From positions 124,001 to 188,000 of the forward strand of contig NZ_JAEKEZ010000022.1 in the NCBI RefSeq assembly GCF_016650815.1: 64,000 nt of DNA. Direction: 5' to 3'. Position 1 is the stretch's first letter, and each line of letters opens with the position of its first letter. The stretch is from Pseudomonas sp. TH31 (GTDB taxonomy: Bacteria; Pseudomonadota; Gammaproteobacteria; Pseudomonadales; Pseudomonadaceae). Under the pieces are notes generated by a model that was not told the origin of the DNA, did not search any database, and worked only from the letters and a program-made list of their open reading frames with translations. This document shows positions 1 through 15,275 of this stretch, in pieces. The translations under genes were made by a program, and so were the position numbers.

Positions 1-1
1 C

Positions 2-1856
<1,855 letters not shown>

Positions 1857-1857
<1 letters not shown>

Positions 1858-3320
1858 TGTCTCTGAGTCTGAACAAGATTTTCGCCCATGCCGGTCGTGA
1901 TCTGTTGATCCGCGAACTGACCCTGGACAGCCGTAATGTACGGGCAGGCGATTTGTTCCTCGCTGTGCCCGGCGGCAAACTCGACGGTCGCGCGCACATT
2001 GCCGATGCTTTGCAACGCGGTGCTGCGGCGGTGGCCTATGAAGTCGAAGGCGCCACCGTGCTGCCGATCACCGATGCGCCGCTGATTCCGGTCAAAGGCC
2101 TGGCGGCGCAGTTGTCGGACATTGCCGGGCGCTTTTATGGCGACCCGAGCCGCCACCTGAATCTGGTCGGAGTCACCGGCACCAACGGCAAAACCAGCGT
2201 GACGCAATTGGTCGCGCAAGCCTTGGACCTGCTCGGTCAACACTGCGGCATCGTCGGCACCCTGGGCACCGGTTTTTATGGCGCGCTTGAAAGCGGCCTG
2301 CACACCACGCCGAACCCGATTGCAGTGCAAGCGACCCTCGCCGACCTGAAAAAGGCCGGGGCCAAAGCGGTGGCGATGGAAGTCTCTTCCCACGGTCTGG
2401 ATCAGGGCCGCGTGAGCGCATTGGCGTTCGATGTGGCAGTGATGACCAACCTGTCCCGCGATCACCTGGATTACCACGGCACCATGCAGGCCTACGGCGA
2501 AGCCAAGGCCAAGCTGTTTGCCTGGAACGATTTGAAGTGCCGGGTGATCAACCTCGACGACGAATTCGGCCGGCAACTGGCCGCTGACAAGCGCGAATCG
2601 CGTTTGATCACCTATAGCCTGGAAGACGCCAGCGCCTACCTTTATTGCCGCGAAGCGCAGTTTGACGACGAAGGCGTGCGCGCCACGTTGGTCACGCCGC
2701 AAGGCGAGCACCATTTGCGCAGCACCTTGCTCGGTCGTTTCAACCTGAGCAACGTCCTGGCCGCAGTCGGTGCCTTGCTCGGTCTGGACTACGCGCTGGA
2801 CGAAATCCTCAAGGTCCTTCCAAAACTCGAAGGGCCTGCCGGTCGCATGCAGCGCCTGGGCGGCGGGACTCAGCCGCTGGTGGTGGTCGATTACGCCCAC
2901 ACCCCGGATGCGCTGGAAAAAGTCTTGCTGGCCCTGCGTCCACATGCCAGAGGCCGGTTGCTGTGCCTGTTCGGTTGCGGCGGTGACCGCGATCGCGGCA
3001 AGCGTGCGCTGATGGCTGAAGTGGTCGAGCGTCTGGCCGATGGCGTGCTGGTCACCGACGACAACCCGCGCACCGAAGACCCTGCGGTGATTTTCGACGA
3101 CATCCGCGCCGGTTTCACCGCTGTGGATAACGTGACGTTCGTGGCGGGTCGTGGCCAGGCGATTGCCCAGTTGATCGCCAGTGCAACTGCTGATGACGTG
3201 ATTGTCCTGGCCGGTAAAGGTCACGAGGACTATCAGGAAATCAACGGCGAACGCCATGCCTTCTCCGATCTGGTCGAGGCCGATCACGCCCTGACCGCGT
3301 GGGAGGTGGCTCATGCTTAA
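1857..3320 (+). CDS. murE: UDP-MurNAc-L-Ala-D-Glu:meso-diaminopimelate ligase MurE
   Basis: Cytoplasmic Mur ligase that adds the third residue of the stem peptide. The ATP-binding loop GTNGKT lies at residues 108-113. The DNPR motif at about 402-405 is the signature of meso-diaminopimelate-specific MurE enzymes (lysine-adding ones differ), so a diaminopimelate-type wall is expected. The protein is full length (487 residues). A GGAGGG ribosome binding site lies about 9 bases before the ATG, inside the end of ftsI. It overlaps murF by 8 bases. Confidence 0.97.
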
Positions 3321-4680
3321 AGCCTTGAAACTCAGCGAACTGACCCGCGTGTTGAATGCCCGCCTGGTGTCCGGCGATGCCAGTTTCGATGGTGTCAGCA
3401 TCGACAGCCGCGCGATCAAGCCAGGCCAGTTGTTTATTGCCCTGACCGGCCCGCGCTTCGATGGTCATGACTATCTGAATGACGTGGCAGGTAAAGGCGC
3501 CGTGGCTGCATTGGTCGAGCGCGAAGTCGCCGACAGCACGTTGCCGCAACTGCTGGTCAAAGACACCCGTCAGGCCCTAGGCCAATTGGGCGCGCTGAAC
3601 CGTGCGGCTTATAGCAACCCGGTTGCGGCCGTCACCGGTTCCAGCGGCAAGACCACGGTCAAGGAAATGCTCGCGAGCATTCTGCGCACCCGCGGCCCGG
3701 TGCTGGCGACCCGTGGCAACCTGAACAACGACCTCGGCGTACCGCTGACTCTGCTCGAGCTGGCGCCGGAACACACCGCTGCCGTTATCGAACTCGGTGC
3801 GTCGCGCCTTGGCGAAATTGCCTACACCGTGGGCATGACCAAGCCACACGTAGCCATCCTCAATAACGCCGGGACTGCTCACGTTGGCGAATTCGGCGGG
3901 CCGGAAAAAATCGTTGAAGCCAAAGGCGAGATTATCGAAGGGCTGGATGCCGATGGCGTCGCCGTTCTCAACCTCGACGACAAGGCCTTCGGCATCTGGA
4001 AAACCCGCGCTGGCGCTCGAAAAGTGCTGACCTTTGCGCTGAACAACCCAAGCGCCGACTTCCATGCCAGCGAGCTGGATCGCGATGCCCGCGGTTGCCC
4101 GGCGTTCAATCTGCACAGCCCTGAAGGTGTGGAACGGGTTCAGTTGAACCTGCTTGGCACCCATAACGTTGCCAACGCCATGGCCGCTGCGGCTGCCGCA
4201 CATGCCTTGGGCGTGTCGCTGTTCGGCATCGCCACGGGCCTCGGCGCGGTTCAACCGGTCAAGGGCCGCACCGTCGCGCAACTGGCCACCAACGGCATGC
4301 GCGTTATTGATGACACTTACAACGCGAACCCCACCTCCATGTGCGCCGCCGTTGATATACTCGCCGGCTTTTCCGGCCGCACCGTTCTGGTGCTCGGAGA
4401 TATCGGCGAGTTGGGCGACTGGGCAGAGCAGGGGCACCGCGACGTGGGCGAGTACGCCCGTGGCAAGGTTTCTGCGCTTTACGCGGTTGGACCAATGATG
4501 GCTCACGCTGTGAACGCGTTCGGTCCGCAAGCCTTTCACTTCAGCACCCAGGCTGAACTGATCGAAGCCCTGGGCGCCGAGCAAGATACAAACACCACTA
4601 TTTTGATCAAGGGTTCGCGCAGCGCTGCGATGGAAAACATCGTCGCCGCTTTGTGCGGGTCCAGTCTGGAGAAACATTAA
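3313..4680 (+). CDS. murF: UDP-MurNAc-tripeptide:D-Ala-D-Ala ligase MurF
   Basis: Last cytoplasmic Mur ligase; it adds D-Ala-D-Ala to give the UDP-MurNAc pentapeptide. The P-loop is present as GSSGKTT starting at residue 109, followed by the central Mur ligase domain and the C-terminal ligand-binding domain. At 455 residues it is full length. The start ATG lies inside the last codons of murE and the stop overlaps the mraY start (TAATG at 4678), typical of this tightly packed cluster. Confidence 0.96.
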   Translation: MLKALKLSELTRVLNARLVSGDASFDGVSIDSRAIKPGQLFIALTGPRFDGHDYLNDVAGKGAVAALVEREVADSTLPQLLVKDTRQALGQLGALNRAAYSNPVAAVTGSSGKTTVKEMLASILRTRGPVLATRGNLNNDLGVPLTLLELAPEHTAAVIELGASRLGEIAYTVGMTKPHVAILNNAGTAHVGEFGGPEKIVEAKGEIIEGLDADGVAVLNLDDKAFGIWKTRAGARKVLTFALNNPSADFHASELDRDARGCPAFNLHSPEGVERVQLNLLGTHNVANAMAAAAAAHALGVSLFGIATGLGAVQPVKGRTVAQLATNGMRVIDDTYNANPTSMCAAVDILAGFSGRTVLVLGDIGELGDWAEQGHRDVGEYARGKVSALYAVGPMMAHAVNAFGPQAFHFSTQAELIEALGAEQDTNTTILIKGSRSAAMENIVAALCGSSLEKH

Positions 4681-5762
4681 TGCTGCTGCTGCTAGCGGAG
4701 TATCTGCAACAGTTCTACAAAGGCTTCGCGGTCTTTCAGTACCTGACCCTGCGCGGGATTCTCGGCGTGCTCACCGCGCTGGTGTTGTCGCTGTGCTACG
4801 GCCCGTGGATGATCCGCACCTTGCAGAACCGTCAGATCGGTCAATCCGTTCGCAACGATGGTCCGCAATCGCACCTGTCCAAATCGGGCACCCCGACCAT
4901 GGGCGGTGCACTGATTCTGTCGTCGATCGGCGTCAGCACGTTGCTCTGGGCTGACCTGAGCAACCGCTATGTCTGGACCGTGTTGCTGGTGACCCTGTTG
5001 TTCGGCGCCATTGGCTGGGTCGACGATTACCGCAAAGTCATCGAGAAGAACTCCCGTGGCTTGCCGAGCCGCTGGAAGTATCTCTGGCAGTCGGTGTTTG
5101 GCCTGGGCGCGGCGCTCTTCCTTTATATGACCGCGACCACGCCGGTAGAAACCACGCTGATCCTGCCGATGCTCAAGGACTACAGCATTCCGATGGGCGC
5201 AGGCTTCGTCGTCCTGACCTACTTCGTGATTGTCGGTTCGAGCAACGCGGTCAACCTGACTGACGGCCTCGACGGTCTGGCGATCATGCCGACGGTGATG
5301 GTCGGTGGCGGGTTGGGGATCTTCTGCTACCTGTCCGGTAACGTGAAATTCGCTGAATACCTGCTGATCCCCTATGTACCGGGCGCCGGTGAACTGATCG
5401 TGTTCTGTGGCGCGTTGATCGGTGCTGGCCTGGGGTTCCTCTGGTTCAACACCTATCCGGCCCAAGTCTTCATGGGCGACGTCGGCGCGCTGGCACTGGG
5501 CGCAGCCCTGGGCACCATTGCGGTGATCGTCCGTCAGGAAATCGTCCTGTTCATCATGGGCGGCGTGTTCGTGATGGAAACCCTGTCGGTGGTCATCCAG
5601 GTGGCCTCCTTCAAAATGACCGGTCGCCGTGTGTTCCGAATGGCACCCATACACCACCACTTTGAACTCAAGGGCTGGCCCGAGCCGCGCGTGATCGTCC
5701 GTTTCTGGATCATCACCGTGATTCTCGTACTGGTTGGCCTTGCCACCCTGAAGCTGAGGTAG
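4680..5762 (+). CDS. mraY: Phospho-MurNAc-pentapeptide translocase MraY
   Basis: Polytopic inner-membrane enzyme that transfers phospho-MurNAc-pentapeptide to undecaprenyl phosphate, making lipid I. The start is set at the ATG overlapping the murF stop; it gives 360 residues beginning [12 protein letters not shown], the usual length and N-terminus. About ten hydrophobic segments are visible, with the family's aspartate-rich motif NLTDGLDGL at 192-200 and the histidine-rich loop [12 protein letters not shown] near the C-terminus. A longer in-frame start at 4653 exists but lies within murF and is not needed. Confidence 0.97.
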   Translation: MLLLLAEYLQQFYKGFAVFQYLTLRGILGVLTALVLSLCYGPWMIRTLQNRQIGQSVRNDGPQSHLSKSGTPTMGGALILSSIGVSTLLWADLSNRYVWTVLLVTLLFGAIGWVDDYRKVIEKNSRGLPSRWKYLWQSVFGLGAALFLYMTATTPVETTLILPMLKDYSIPMGAGFVVLTYFVIVGSSNAVNLTDGLDGLAIMPTVMVGGGLGIFCYLSGNVKFAEYLLIPYVPGAGELIVFCGALIGAGLGFLWFNTYPAQVFMGDVGALALGAALGTIAVIVRQEIVLFIMGGVFVMETLSVVIQVASFKMTGRRVFRMAPIHHHFELKGWPEPRVIVRFWIITVILVLVGLATLKLR

Positions 5763-5767
5763 AACGA

Positions 5768-7114
5768 GTGTCTCTGATCGCTTCTGACCACTTCCGCATC
5801 GTTGTCGGCCTCGGCAAGAGCGGCATGTCCCTGGTTCGCTTCCTGGCGAACCGGGGCGTGTCGTTTGCTGTGGCCGATACGCGGGAAAATCCACCGGAGC
5901 TAGACACGCTGCGTCGTGACTATCCGCACGTGGAAGTGCGTTGTGGCGAGCTGGACGTCGAGTTCCTGTGCCGTGCCGACGAGCTCTACGTGAGCCCCGG
6001 CCTGGCGCTGGCGACCCCGGCCCTGCAAGCCGCTGCGGCCCGTGGCGTGGCGTTGTCCGGTGACATCGAGCTGTTCGCGCGTAACGCGAAGGCGCCGATT
6101 GTCGCCATCAGCGGCTCCAACGCGAAAAGCACCGTCACCACCCTGGTTGGCGAGATGGCCGTTGCGGCGGGCAAGCGAGTCGCTGTCGGCGGTAATCTCG
6201 GTACACCGGCGCTGGACCTGCTCAGCGACGACGTCGAGTTGTACGTGATGGAGCTGTCGAGCTTCCAGCTCGAAACCACCGCTCAACTTAACGCCGAAGT
6301 GGCGACCGTGCTCAACGTCAGCGAAGACCACATGGACCGTTACAGCGGCCTGCCGGCCTATCACCTGGCCAAGCACCGGATCTTCCGCGGGGCCAAGCAG
6401 TTTGTGGTCAACCGTCAGGACGCCCTGAGCCGTCCGTTGATCGGCGAAGGCCAGCCTTGCTGGACCTTCGGTTTGAGCAAACCTGATTTCAAGGCGTTTG
6501 GTATCCGCGAAGAGGACGGCGAGAAATACCTGGCCTTCGAATTCCAGAACCTGATGCCGGTGCGCGAATTGAAAGTTCGCGGTGCTCACAACCAGTCCAA
6601 CGCCCTTGCGGCGCTGGCACTGGGTCACGCCGTCGGCCTGCCATTCGACGCGATGCTGTCGAGCCTGCGCACCTTCGCCGGGCTTGAGCATCGTTGCCAG
6701 TGGGTCCGCGACCTCAATGGCGTGAGCTATTACAACGACTCCAAAGCCACCAACGTTGGCGCCGCACTGGCCGCCATCGAAGGCCTGGGCGCGGACATCG
6801 AAGGCAAACTCGTGCTGATCGCCGGTGGCGATGGCAAGGGTGCCGAGTTCAAGGATTTGCGTGATCCGGTGGCGGCCAACTGCCGCGCCGTGGTGCTGAT
6901 GGGCCGCGACGCCGACCTGATCGGCCAGGCCATCGGCGATGGCGTGTCGCTGATTCGCGTCAACTCGCTGCTTGAAGCCGTGGAGCAATGCCGCGCCCTC
7001 GCTGAACCGGGCGATGCGGTGCTGTTGTCGCCGGCCTGCGCCAGTTTCGACATGTTCAAAAATTACGAAGACCGTGGTCACCAGTTCGTCCGCGCTGTGG
7101 AGGATCTGGCATGA
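5768..7114 (+). CDS. murD: UDP-MurNAc-L-Ala:D-glutamate ligase MurD
   Basis: Cytoplasmic Mur ligase adding D-glutamate to UDP-MurNAc-L-Ala. It starts with GTG five bases after the mraY stop and is full length (448 residues). The N-terminal Rossmann-like motif VVGLGKSG binds the UDP sugar. The ATP loop reads GSNAKST with the lysine at residue 120, having Ala where many family members have Gly; this appears to be a normal Pseudomonas variant. The stop overlaps the ftsW start (ATGA at 7111). Confidence 0.96.
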   Translation: MSLIASDHFRIVVGLGKSGMSLVRFLANRGVSFAVADTRENPPELDTLRRDYPHVEVRCGELDVEFLCRADELYVSPGLALATPALQAAAARGVALSGDIELFARNAKAPIVAISGSNAKSTVTTLVGEMAVAAGKRVAVGGNLGTPALDLLSDDVELYVMELSSFQLETTAQLNAEVATVLNVSEDHMDRYSGLPAYHLAKHRIFRGAKQFVVNRQDALSRPLIGEGQPCWTFGLSKPDFKAFGIREEDGEKYLAFEFQNLMPVRELKVRGAHNQSNALAALALGHAVGLPFDAMLSSLRTFAGLEHRCQWVRDLNGVSYYNDSKATNVGAALAAIEGLGADIEGKLVLIAGGDGKGAEFKDLRDPVAANCRAVVLMGRDADLIGQAIGDGVSLIRVNSLLEAVEQCRALAEPGDAVLLSPACASFDMFKNYEDRGHQFVRAVEDLA

Positions 7115-8328
7115 GCCTGCGAAATATCATCAAGCCGTACCCGTCGCCGATTATCACCGGGCGCGGTATCGACCTTGATTTCCCGATGCTCGCGGGTTGC
7201 CTGGCGTTGCTGGGCCTGGGCCTGATCATGATTGCCTCGGCCTCCACCGAAGTGGCCGCGGCGCAGTCGGGCAGCGCGCTGTACTACATGATTCGCCACC
7301 TTATCTACATCGTGCTGGGCCTGGGTGCCTGCGTCATCACCATGATGATCCCGATTGCCACCTGGCAACGCCTGGGCTGGCTGATGCTGCTGGGTGCCTT
7401 CGGTTTGCTGATCATGGTGATCGTCCCCGGGATCGGCCGTGAAGTGAACGGTTCGATGCGCTGGATCGGTTTTAGCTTCTTCAACGTCCAGCCGTCCGAG
7501 ATCGCCAAGGTGTTCGTGGTGATCTACCTCGCCGGTTACCTGGTACGTCGTCAGAAGGAAGTGCGCGAAAGCTGGATGGGCTTCTTCAAGCCATTCATTG
7601 TGCTGCTGCCGATGGCGGGCTTGTTGCTGATGGAGCCGGACTTCGGTGCCACCGTCGTCATGATGGGGGCGGCGGCGGCAATGCTGTTCCTCGGCGGGGT
7701 CGGGCTGTTTCGGTTTTCCTTGATGGTGGTCCTCGCTTTCGCGGCCGTGGTGCTGCTGATTCAAGTGCAGCCGTATCGCATGGCGCGTCTGACCAACTTC
7801 GCGGATCCGTGGGCCGACCAGTTCGGTGCCGGCTATCAGTTGTCTCAAGCCTTGATCGCTTTCGGTCGCGGTGAATGGCTGGGTGTAGGCCTGGGCAACA
7901 GTGTGCAGAAACAGTTCTACCTGCCGGAAGCCCACACTGACTTCGTATTCTCGGTTCTGGCCGAAGAACTGGGTGCCGTGGGTTCCTTGTGCACCGTCGC
8001 GCTGTTCGTCTTTGTCTGTATTCGTGGCATGTACATCGGTTTGTGGGCAGAGAAGGCCAAGCAGTTCTTCGCGGCGTACGTGGCTTACGGGCTGTCGTTC
8101 CTGTGGATTGGTCAGTTCCTGATCAACATCGGGGTAAACGTCGGCCTGCTGCCGACCAAGGGCCTGACCCTGCCGTTCCTCAGTTATGGCGGTAGTTCGT
8201 TGGTGATCTGCTGTGCCTGTCTCGGGTTGTTGCTGCGCATCGAGTGGGAGAGTCGAACCCACCTGGGCAGTGAAGAGATGGAGTTCCAGGAGAGTGACTT
8301 CGCCGAGGAGCCACCCCATGGGCGCTAA
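7111..8328 (+). CDS. ftsW: SEDS-family septal glycosyltransferase FtsW
   Basis: Polytopic SEDS protein that polymerises lipid II at the septum together with FtsI. About ten membrane helices are visible in 405 residues. The periplasmic loop signature LPEAHTDFVFSVLAEELG, shared by FtsW and RodA, is present near residue 270. Its place between murD and murG identifies it as FtsW and not RodA. The hydrophilic C-terminus overlaps the murG start by 11 bases. Confidence 0.96.
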   Translation: MSLRNIIKPYPSPIITGRGIDLDFPMLAGCLALLGLGLIMIASASTEVAAAQSGSALYYMIRHLIYIVLGLGACVITMMIPIATWQRLGWLMLLGAFGLLIMVIVPGIGREVNGSMRWIGFSFFNVQPSEIAKVFVVIYLAGYLVRRQKEVRESWMGFFKPFIVLLPMAGLLLMEPDFGATVVMMGAAAAMLFLGGVGLFRFSLMVVLAFAAVVLLIQVQPYRMARLTNFADPWADQFGAGYQLSQALIAFGRGEWLGVGLGNSVQKQFYLPEAHTDFVFSVLAEELGAVGSLCTVALFVFVCIRGMYIGLWAEKAKQFFAAYVAYGLSFLWIGQFLINIGVNVGLLPTKGLTLPFLSYGGSSLVICCACLGLLLRIEWESRTHLGSEEMEFQESDFAEEPPHGR

Positions 8329-9380
8329 CGTATTGATCATGGCGGGCGGCACCGGCGGGCATGTGTTCCCGGCGTTGGCCTGCGCTCGCGAGTTCCAGGC
8401 CCGCGGCTACACCGTGCATTGGCTGGGCACCCCGCGCGGCATCGAAAACGACCTGGTCCCGGCGGCCGGTCTGGAACTGCATCGCATCAATGCCAGCGGT
8501 CTGCGGGGCAAGGGCAAGCTGTCGCTGCTCAAGGCCCCGTTCATGTTGCTCAAATCAATCTGGCAGGCGCGGGCGATCATTCGTCGGCTGCGGCCGGTGT
8601 GCGTGGTCGGTTTTGGTGGTTATGTGACCGGTCCTGGCGGTGTTGCCGCCAAATTGTCCGGCGTGCCGATCATCGTTCACGAGCAGAACGCCGTGGCCGG
8701 TACCGCCAATCGGTTGCTCATGCCGTTGGCCGCCCGAGTCTGTGAAGCGTTCCCCGACACCTTTACCCTGTCGGACAGCCGACGGACCACCGGTAACCCG
8801 GTGCGCACCGAGCTGTTCCTCGACACACCGCGACCAGCCCTGGCCGGTCGCAAGGCGCGTTTGCTGATCCTGGGCGGAAGCCTGGGCGCAGAGCCGTTGA
8901 ACAAGTTGCTGCCTGAAGCCCTGTCGCAAGTCGCCGCCGACCTGCGTCCGGAAGTGTTTCATCAGGCCGGCAAAAACCACGATGAAGTGACTGCGCAGCG
9001 CTATCGCGAGGCTGGCGTCGAGGCGCAAGTGCAGCCTTTCATCAAAGACATGGCCCACGCCTATGGCTGGGCCGACCTGGTGGTGTGCCGTGCAGGCGCA
9101 TTGACCATCAGTGAACTGGCCGCCGCCGGTCTGCCCTCGATGCTGGTGCCTTTGCCCCACGCGATCGACGATCACCAGACCCGCAACGCCGAATATTTGG
9201 CTCGTGAAGGTGCTGCCTTCCTGATGCCGCAAAGAACGACTGGCGCCGCAGATCTTGCCGCACGCCTGACAGAGGTCCTGATGCAACCGCAACGACTTAA
9301 TGACATGGCCAACGCGGCCCGCCGACTGGCGAAACCCGATGCAACCCGTAACGTCGTCGACAGCTGCCTGGAGGTGGCCC

Positions 9381-9388
<8 letters not shown>
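8318..9388 (+). CDS. murG: Lipid II synthase MurG (UDP-GlcNAc transferase)
   Basis: Membrane-associated GT28 glycosyltransferase that converts lipid I to lipid II. The N-terminal glycine-rich loop [10 protein letters not shown] begins at residue 9. The start is placed at the ATG at 8318, inside the end of ftsW, because it gives the usual N-terminus ([14 protein letters not shown]) and 356 residues; an in-frame extension back to 8213 has no family counterpart. A GAGGAG-type ribosome binding site precedes it. It overlaps murC by 8 bases. Confidence 0.96.
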
Positions 9389-11806
<2,418 letters not shown>

Positions 11807-11863
11807 GACCATGCAAGGCGCACAGCTGAGACATCAGCCCCCCGCACCCCCGGCCGCAAGCCG

Positions 11864-12679
11864 GTGCCGCGGGGTGCCAGCCGAATGGTGGCCAAAGAGC
11901 CGATGTCTGTGCGTCTGCCGAAAGCCAATTTTGGTTTTCTCAAAGCGTTGTTCTGGCCCGTGTTGCTGGTTGCACTGGGGTTCGGCACTTACGAAGGCGC
12001 GCAGCGTTTGCTGCCCTACGCCGACCGGCCGATCACCAAGATCAACGTGCAGGGCGATTTGAGTTACATCAGCCAGCAAGCCGTGCAGCAGCGGATCGCC
12101 CCGTACGTGGCGTCGAGCTTCTTCACCATCGACCTGGCGAGCATGCGTACCGAGCTGGAACAGATGCCATGGATTGCCCACGCCGAAGTGCGTCGGGTGT
12201 GGCCGGATCAGGTGGTCATCCGCCTCGAAGAACAATTGCCGGTGGCCCGTTGGGGCGACGAGGCGTTGCTGAACAACCAGGGCCAGGCGTTTACGCCCAA
12301 GGAACTGGCGAACTACGAACACCTGCCACAGCTGTTCGGCCCACAACGGGCCCAGCAGCAAGTGATGCAGCAATACCAGGTGCTGAGCCAGATGCTCAGG
12401 CCATTGGGCTTCTCGATTGCACGCCTGGAGTTGCGTGACCGAGGCAGCTGGTTCCTGACTACGGGGGCCGGTAGCGCTGGCCCGGGGATCGAACTGCTGC
12501 TGGGACGCGGCGCTTTGGTAGAAAAGATGCGCCGCTTCATTGCCATCTACGACAAGACGCTTAAAGAACAGATTACGAACATTGCGCGCATCGATCTGCG
12601 CTACGCCAACGGCCTCGCTGTTGGCTGGCGGGAACCTGTAGCGCCGACGACAGCCAAACCCGCTGTCGCGAAGAATTAA
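11864..12679 (+). CDS. ftsQ: Cell division protein FtsQ; N-terminus shifted out of frame
   Basis: Bitopic divisome protein with a cytoplasmic tail, one membrane helix, a periplasmic POTRA domain and a beta domain; it links FtsLB to the other division proteins. The in-frame part can start at GTG 11864 or ATG 11885. The natural start seems to be the ATG at 11811, four bases after ddlB, whose frame begins [13 protein letters not shown]. That frame leaves the FtsQ frame in a C-rich run at 11838-11851; one more C there would join it to [16 protein letters not shown], the expected cytoplasmic tail. The rest is intact to the stop and ftsA follows 15 bases later. FtsQ is essential, so a sequence error is likely. 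Confidence 0.88.
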   Translation: MPRGASRMVAKEPMSVRLPKANFGFLKALFWPVLLVALGFGTYEGAQRLLPYADRPITKINVQGDLSYISQQAVQQRIAPYVASSFFTIDLASMRTELEQMPWIAHAEVRRVWPDQVVIRLEEQLPVARWGDEALLNNQGQAFTPKELANYEHLPQLFGPQRAQQQVMQQYQVLSQMLRPLGFSIARLELRDRGSWFLTTGAGSAGPGIELLLGRGALVEKMRRFIAIYDKTLKEQITNIARIDLRYANGLAVGWREPVAPTTAKPAVAKN

Positions 12680-12694
12680 GAAGAGGCAGGACCC

Positions 12695-13954
12695 ATGGCA
12701 AACGTGCAAAGCGGCAAAATGATCGTCGGTCTCGATATCGGCACCTCCAAAGTGGTGGCGCTGGTCGGCGAGGTCTCGGACGACGGCACGCTGGAAATCG
12801 TCGGGATCGGCACTCATCCGTCCCGTGGCCTGAAGAAAGGCGTGGTGGTGAACATCGAGTCCACCGTGCAATCGATCCAGCGCGCCATCGAAGAAGCGCA
12901 GTTGATGGCCGGTTGCCGGATCCACTCGGCGTTTGTCGGCGTCGCCGGCAATCACATCCGCAGCCTGAACTCCCACGGCATCGTGGCGATTCGTGATCGC
13001 GAAGTCAGCGCTGCTGACCTTGAGCGTGTACTCGATGCTGCCCAGGCCGTGGCGATCCCGGCTGACCAGCGCGTGCTGCACACCCTGCCGCAGGATTACG
13101 TGATCGATAACCAGGAAGGCGTCCGTGAGCCGCTGGGCATGTCGGGCGTACGTCTGGAAGCCAAGGTTCACGTAGTGACCTGCGCTGTCAACGCCGCACA
13201 GAACATTGAAAAATGCGTGCGTCGCTGCGGTCTGGAAATCGACGACATCATTCTTGAGCAGCTTGCTTCCGCGTATTCGGTCCTGACCGACGACGAGAAA
13301 GAACTGGGCGTGTGCCTGGTGGACATCGGCGGCGGCACCACCGACATCGCGATCTTCACCGAAGGCGCGATCCGTCACACCGCGGTGATCCCGATTGCGG
13401 GCGACCAGGTGACCAACGACATCGCCATGGCGTTGCGCACTCCGACCCAGTACGCCGAGGAAATCAAGATCCGTTACGCCTGCGCCCTGGCCAAACTGGC
13501 CGGTGCCGGTGAAACCATCAAGGTCCCAAGCGTTGGCGATCGTCCACCGCGCGAGCTGTCCCGCCAGGCCCTGGCCGAAGTGGTCGAGCCGCGTTACGAC
13601 GAGTTGTTCACGCTGATCCAGGCCGAACTGCGCCGCAGCGGCTACGAAGACCTGATCCCGGCCGGCATTGTGCTGACCGGTGGTACGTCAAAGATGGAAG
13701 GCGCGGTCGAACTGGCCGAGGAAATCTTCCACATGCCGGTCCGCCTGGGCGTGCCGCACGGCGTCAAGGGTCTGGATGACGTGGTTCGCAACCCGATTTA
13801 TTCCACTGGCGTTGGCCTGTTGATGTACGGCCTGCAAAAGCAGTCCGACGGGATTTCGTTCTCGGGCATCAGCAGCCGCGACAGCTACAGCAATGAAGAA
13901 CCGAAAGCCGCCTTGCTCGATCGCATCAAGAGCTGGGTACAAGGCAACTTCTAA
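12695..13954 (+). CDS. ftsA: Actin-like divisome protein FtsA
   Basis: Membrane-tethering partner of FtsZ from the actin/Hsp70 fold family. The phosphate-1 motif GLDIGTSKV near residue 14, the phosphate-2 motif VDIGGGTTDIA near residue 209 and the adenosine motif GIVLTGGTSKMEG near residue 325 are visible. The C-terminus ends in an amphipathic helix (LLDRIKSWVQGNF), the membrane-targeting sequence. It is 419 residues, full length, with an AGAGG ribosome binding site. Confidence 0.97.
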   Translation: MANVQSGKMIVGLDIGTSKVVALVGEVSDDGTLEIVGIGTHPSRGLKKGVVVNIESTVQSIQRAIEEAQLMAGCRIHSAFVGVAGNHIRSLNSHGIVAIRDREVSAADLERVLDAAQAVAIPADQRVLHTLPQDYVIDNQEGVREPLGMSGVRLEAKVHVVTCAVNAAQNIEKCVRRCGLEIDDIILEQLASAYSVLTDDEKELGVCLVDIGGGTTDIAIFTEGAIRHTAVIPIAGDQVTNDIAMALRTPTQYAEEIKIRYACALAKLAGAGETIKVPSVGDRPPRELSRQALAEVVEPRYDELFTLIQAELRRSGYEDLIPAGIVLTGGTSKMEGAVELAEEIFHMPVRLGVPHGVKGLDDVVRNPIYSTGVGLLMYGLQKQSDGISFSGISSRDSYSNEEPKAALLDRIKSWVQGNF

Positions 13955-14029
13955 AGATTTACCGCGACACCGCAAGACCGCAGCAAAAAGCAGTAGGCGA
14001 AAAAACTAGAGAATGTAAGGAGAGGGAAC

Positions 14030-15223
14030 ATGTTCGAACTCGTAGACAACATCCCCGCAAGCCCGGTTATTAAAGTTATCGGTGTTGGCGGAGGCGGCGG
14101 CAACGCTGTCAACCACATGGTCAAGAGCAACATTGAAGGCGTTGAATTCATCTGCGCCAACACTGATGCCCAGGCGCTGAAATCCATCGGCGCGCGGACC
14201 ATCCTGCAATTGGGTACCGGTGTGACCAAAGGTCTGGGCGCCGGCGCCAACCCTGAAGTAGGTCGTCAGGCCGCTCTCGAAGATCGTGAGCGCATTGCCG
14301 AAGTCCTGCAGGGCACCAACATGGTGTTCATCACCACTGGCATGGGCGGCGGTACCGGTACCGGTGCTGCGCCAATCATTGCCGAAGTGGCCAAGGAAAT
14401 GGGGATCCTCACCGTTGCGGTGGTGACTCGTCCTTTCCCGTTCGAAGGCCGCAAGCGTATGCAGATCGCCGACGAAGGTATCCGTCTGCTGTCTGAAAGC
14501 GTCGACTCGTTGATCACCATTCCCAACGAGAAGCTGCTGACCATCCTCGGTAAAGACGCCAGCCTGCTGTCGGCTTTCGCCAAGGCTGACGATGTACTGG
14601 CCGGTGCCGTTCGCGGTATCTCCGACATCATCAAGCGTCCGGGCATGATCAACGTCGACTTTGCTGACGTACGTACCGTAATGAGTGAAATGGGCATGGC
14701 GATGATGGGCACTGGCTGCGCCAGCGGTCCGAACCGTGCACGCGAGGCCACCGAAGCGGCCATTCGCAACCCGTTGCTCGAAGACGTGAACCTGCAAGGT
14801 GCACGCGGCATCCTGGTGAACATCACCGCCGGTCCTGACCTGTCCCTGGGTGAGTACTCCGACGTGGGTAGCATCATCGAAGCCTTCGCTTCCGAGCACG
14901 CGATGGTCAAGGTCGGTACGGTTATCGATCCGGACATGCGCGACGAGCTGCACGTGACTGTGGTTGCCACTGGTCTGGGCGCGAAAATCGAGAAGCCTGT
15001 GAAGGTCATCGACAACACCATGCATACGTCCGTGGCATCGCAGCCGCAGCAACAAGCGCCTTCTCGTCAGGAAGCGCCTGCTGTGAACTACCGTGACCTG
15101 GACCGTCCGACCGTCATGCGCAACCAGGCTCAGGCCGGTGCTGCGACTGCCGCGAAGATGAATCCGCAAGACGATCTGGATTACCTGGACATCCCGGCTT
15201 TCCTGCGTCGTCAGGCTGATTGA
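14030..15223 (+). CDS. ftsZ: Tubulin-like division GTPase FtsZ
   Basis: Forms the Z ring. The tubulin signature GMGGGTGTGAAP starts at residue 104, and the synergy-loop region NVDFADVRTVMSEMG is intact. After a variable Gln/Ala-rich linker the C-terminal peptide LDIPAFLRRQAD is present; this binds FtsA and ZipA. Length 397 residues. A 75-base spacer separates it from ftsA, more than elsewhere in the cluster, and the ribosome binding site AAGGAGAGGG is strong, fitting its need for high expression. Confidence 0.98.
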   Translation: MFELVDNIPASPVIKVIGVGGGGGNAVNHMVKSNIEGVEFICANTDAQALKSIGARTILQLGTGVTKGLGAGANPEVGRQAALEDRERIAEVLQGTNMVFITTGMGGGTGTGAAPIIAEVAKEMGILTVAVVTRPFPFEGRKRMQIADEGIRLLSESVDSLITIPNEKLLTILGKDASLLSAFAKADDVLAGAVRGISDIIKRPGMINVDFADVRTVMSEMGMAMMGTGCASGPNRAREATEAAIRNPLLEDVNLQGARGILVNITAGPDLSLGEYSDVGSIIEAFASEHAMVKVGTVIDPDMRDELHVTVVATGLGAKIEKPVKVIDNTMHTSVASQPQQQAPSRQEAPAVNYRDLDRPTVMRNQAQAGAATAAKMNPQDDLDYLDIPAFLRRQAD

Positions 15224-15275
15224 TGGAATGTATCAGGGCGATGAAGGTGATTGGTGTTCAGCAAAGGTCTGGTCT

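Noticed and set aside
8213..8317. Upstream extension of murG, and similar ones for mraY, murC, cyoA, cyoD, cyoE and msrA
   Set aside because: These extensions lie in the preceding gene or leader; family N-termini and ribosome sites support the shorter starts.
11834..13378. 514-codon minus-strand frame opposite ftsQ/ftsA
   Set aside because: Shadow frame across two convincing genes.
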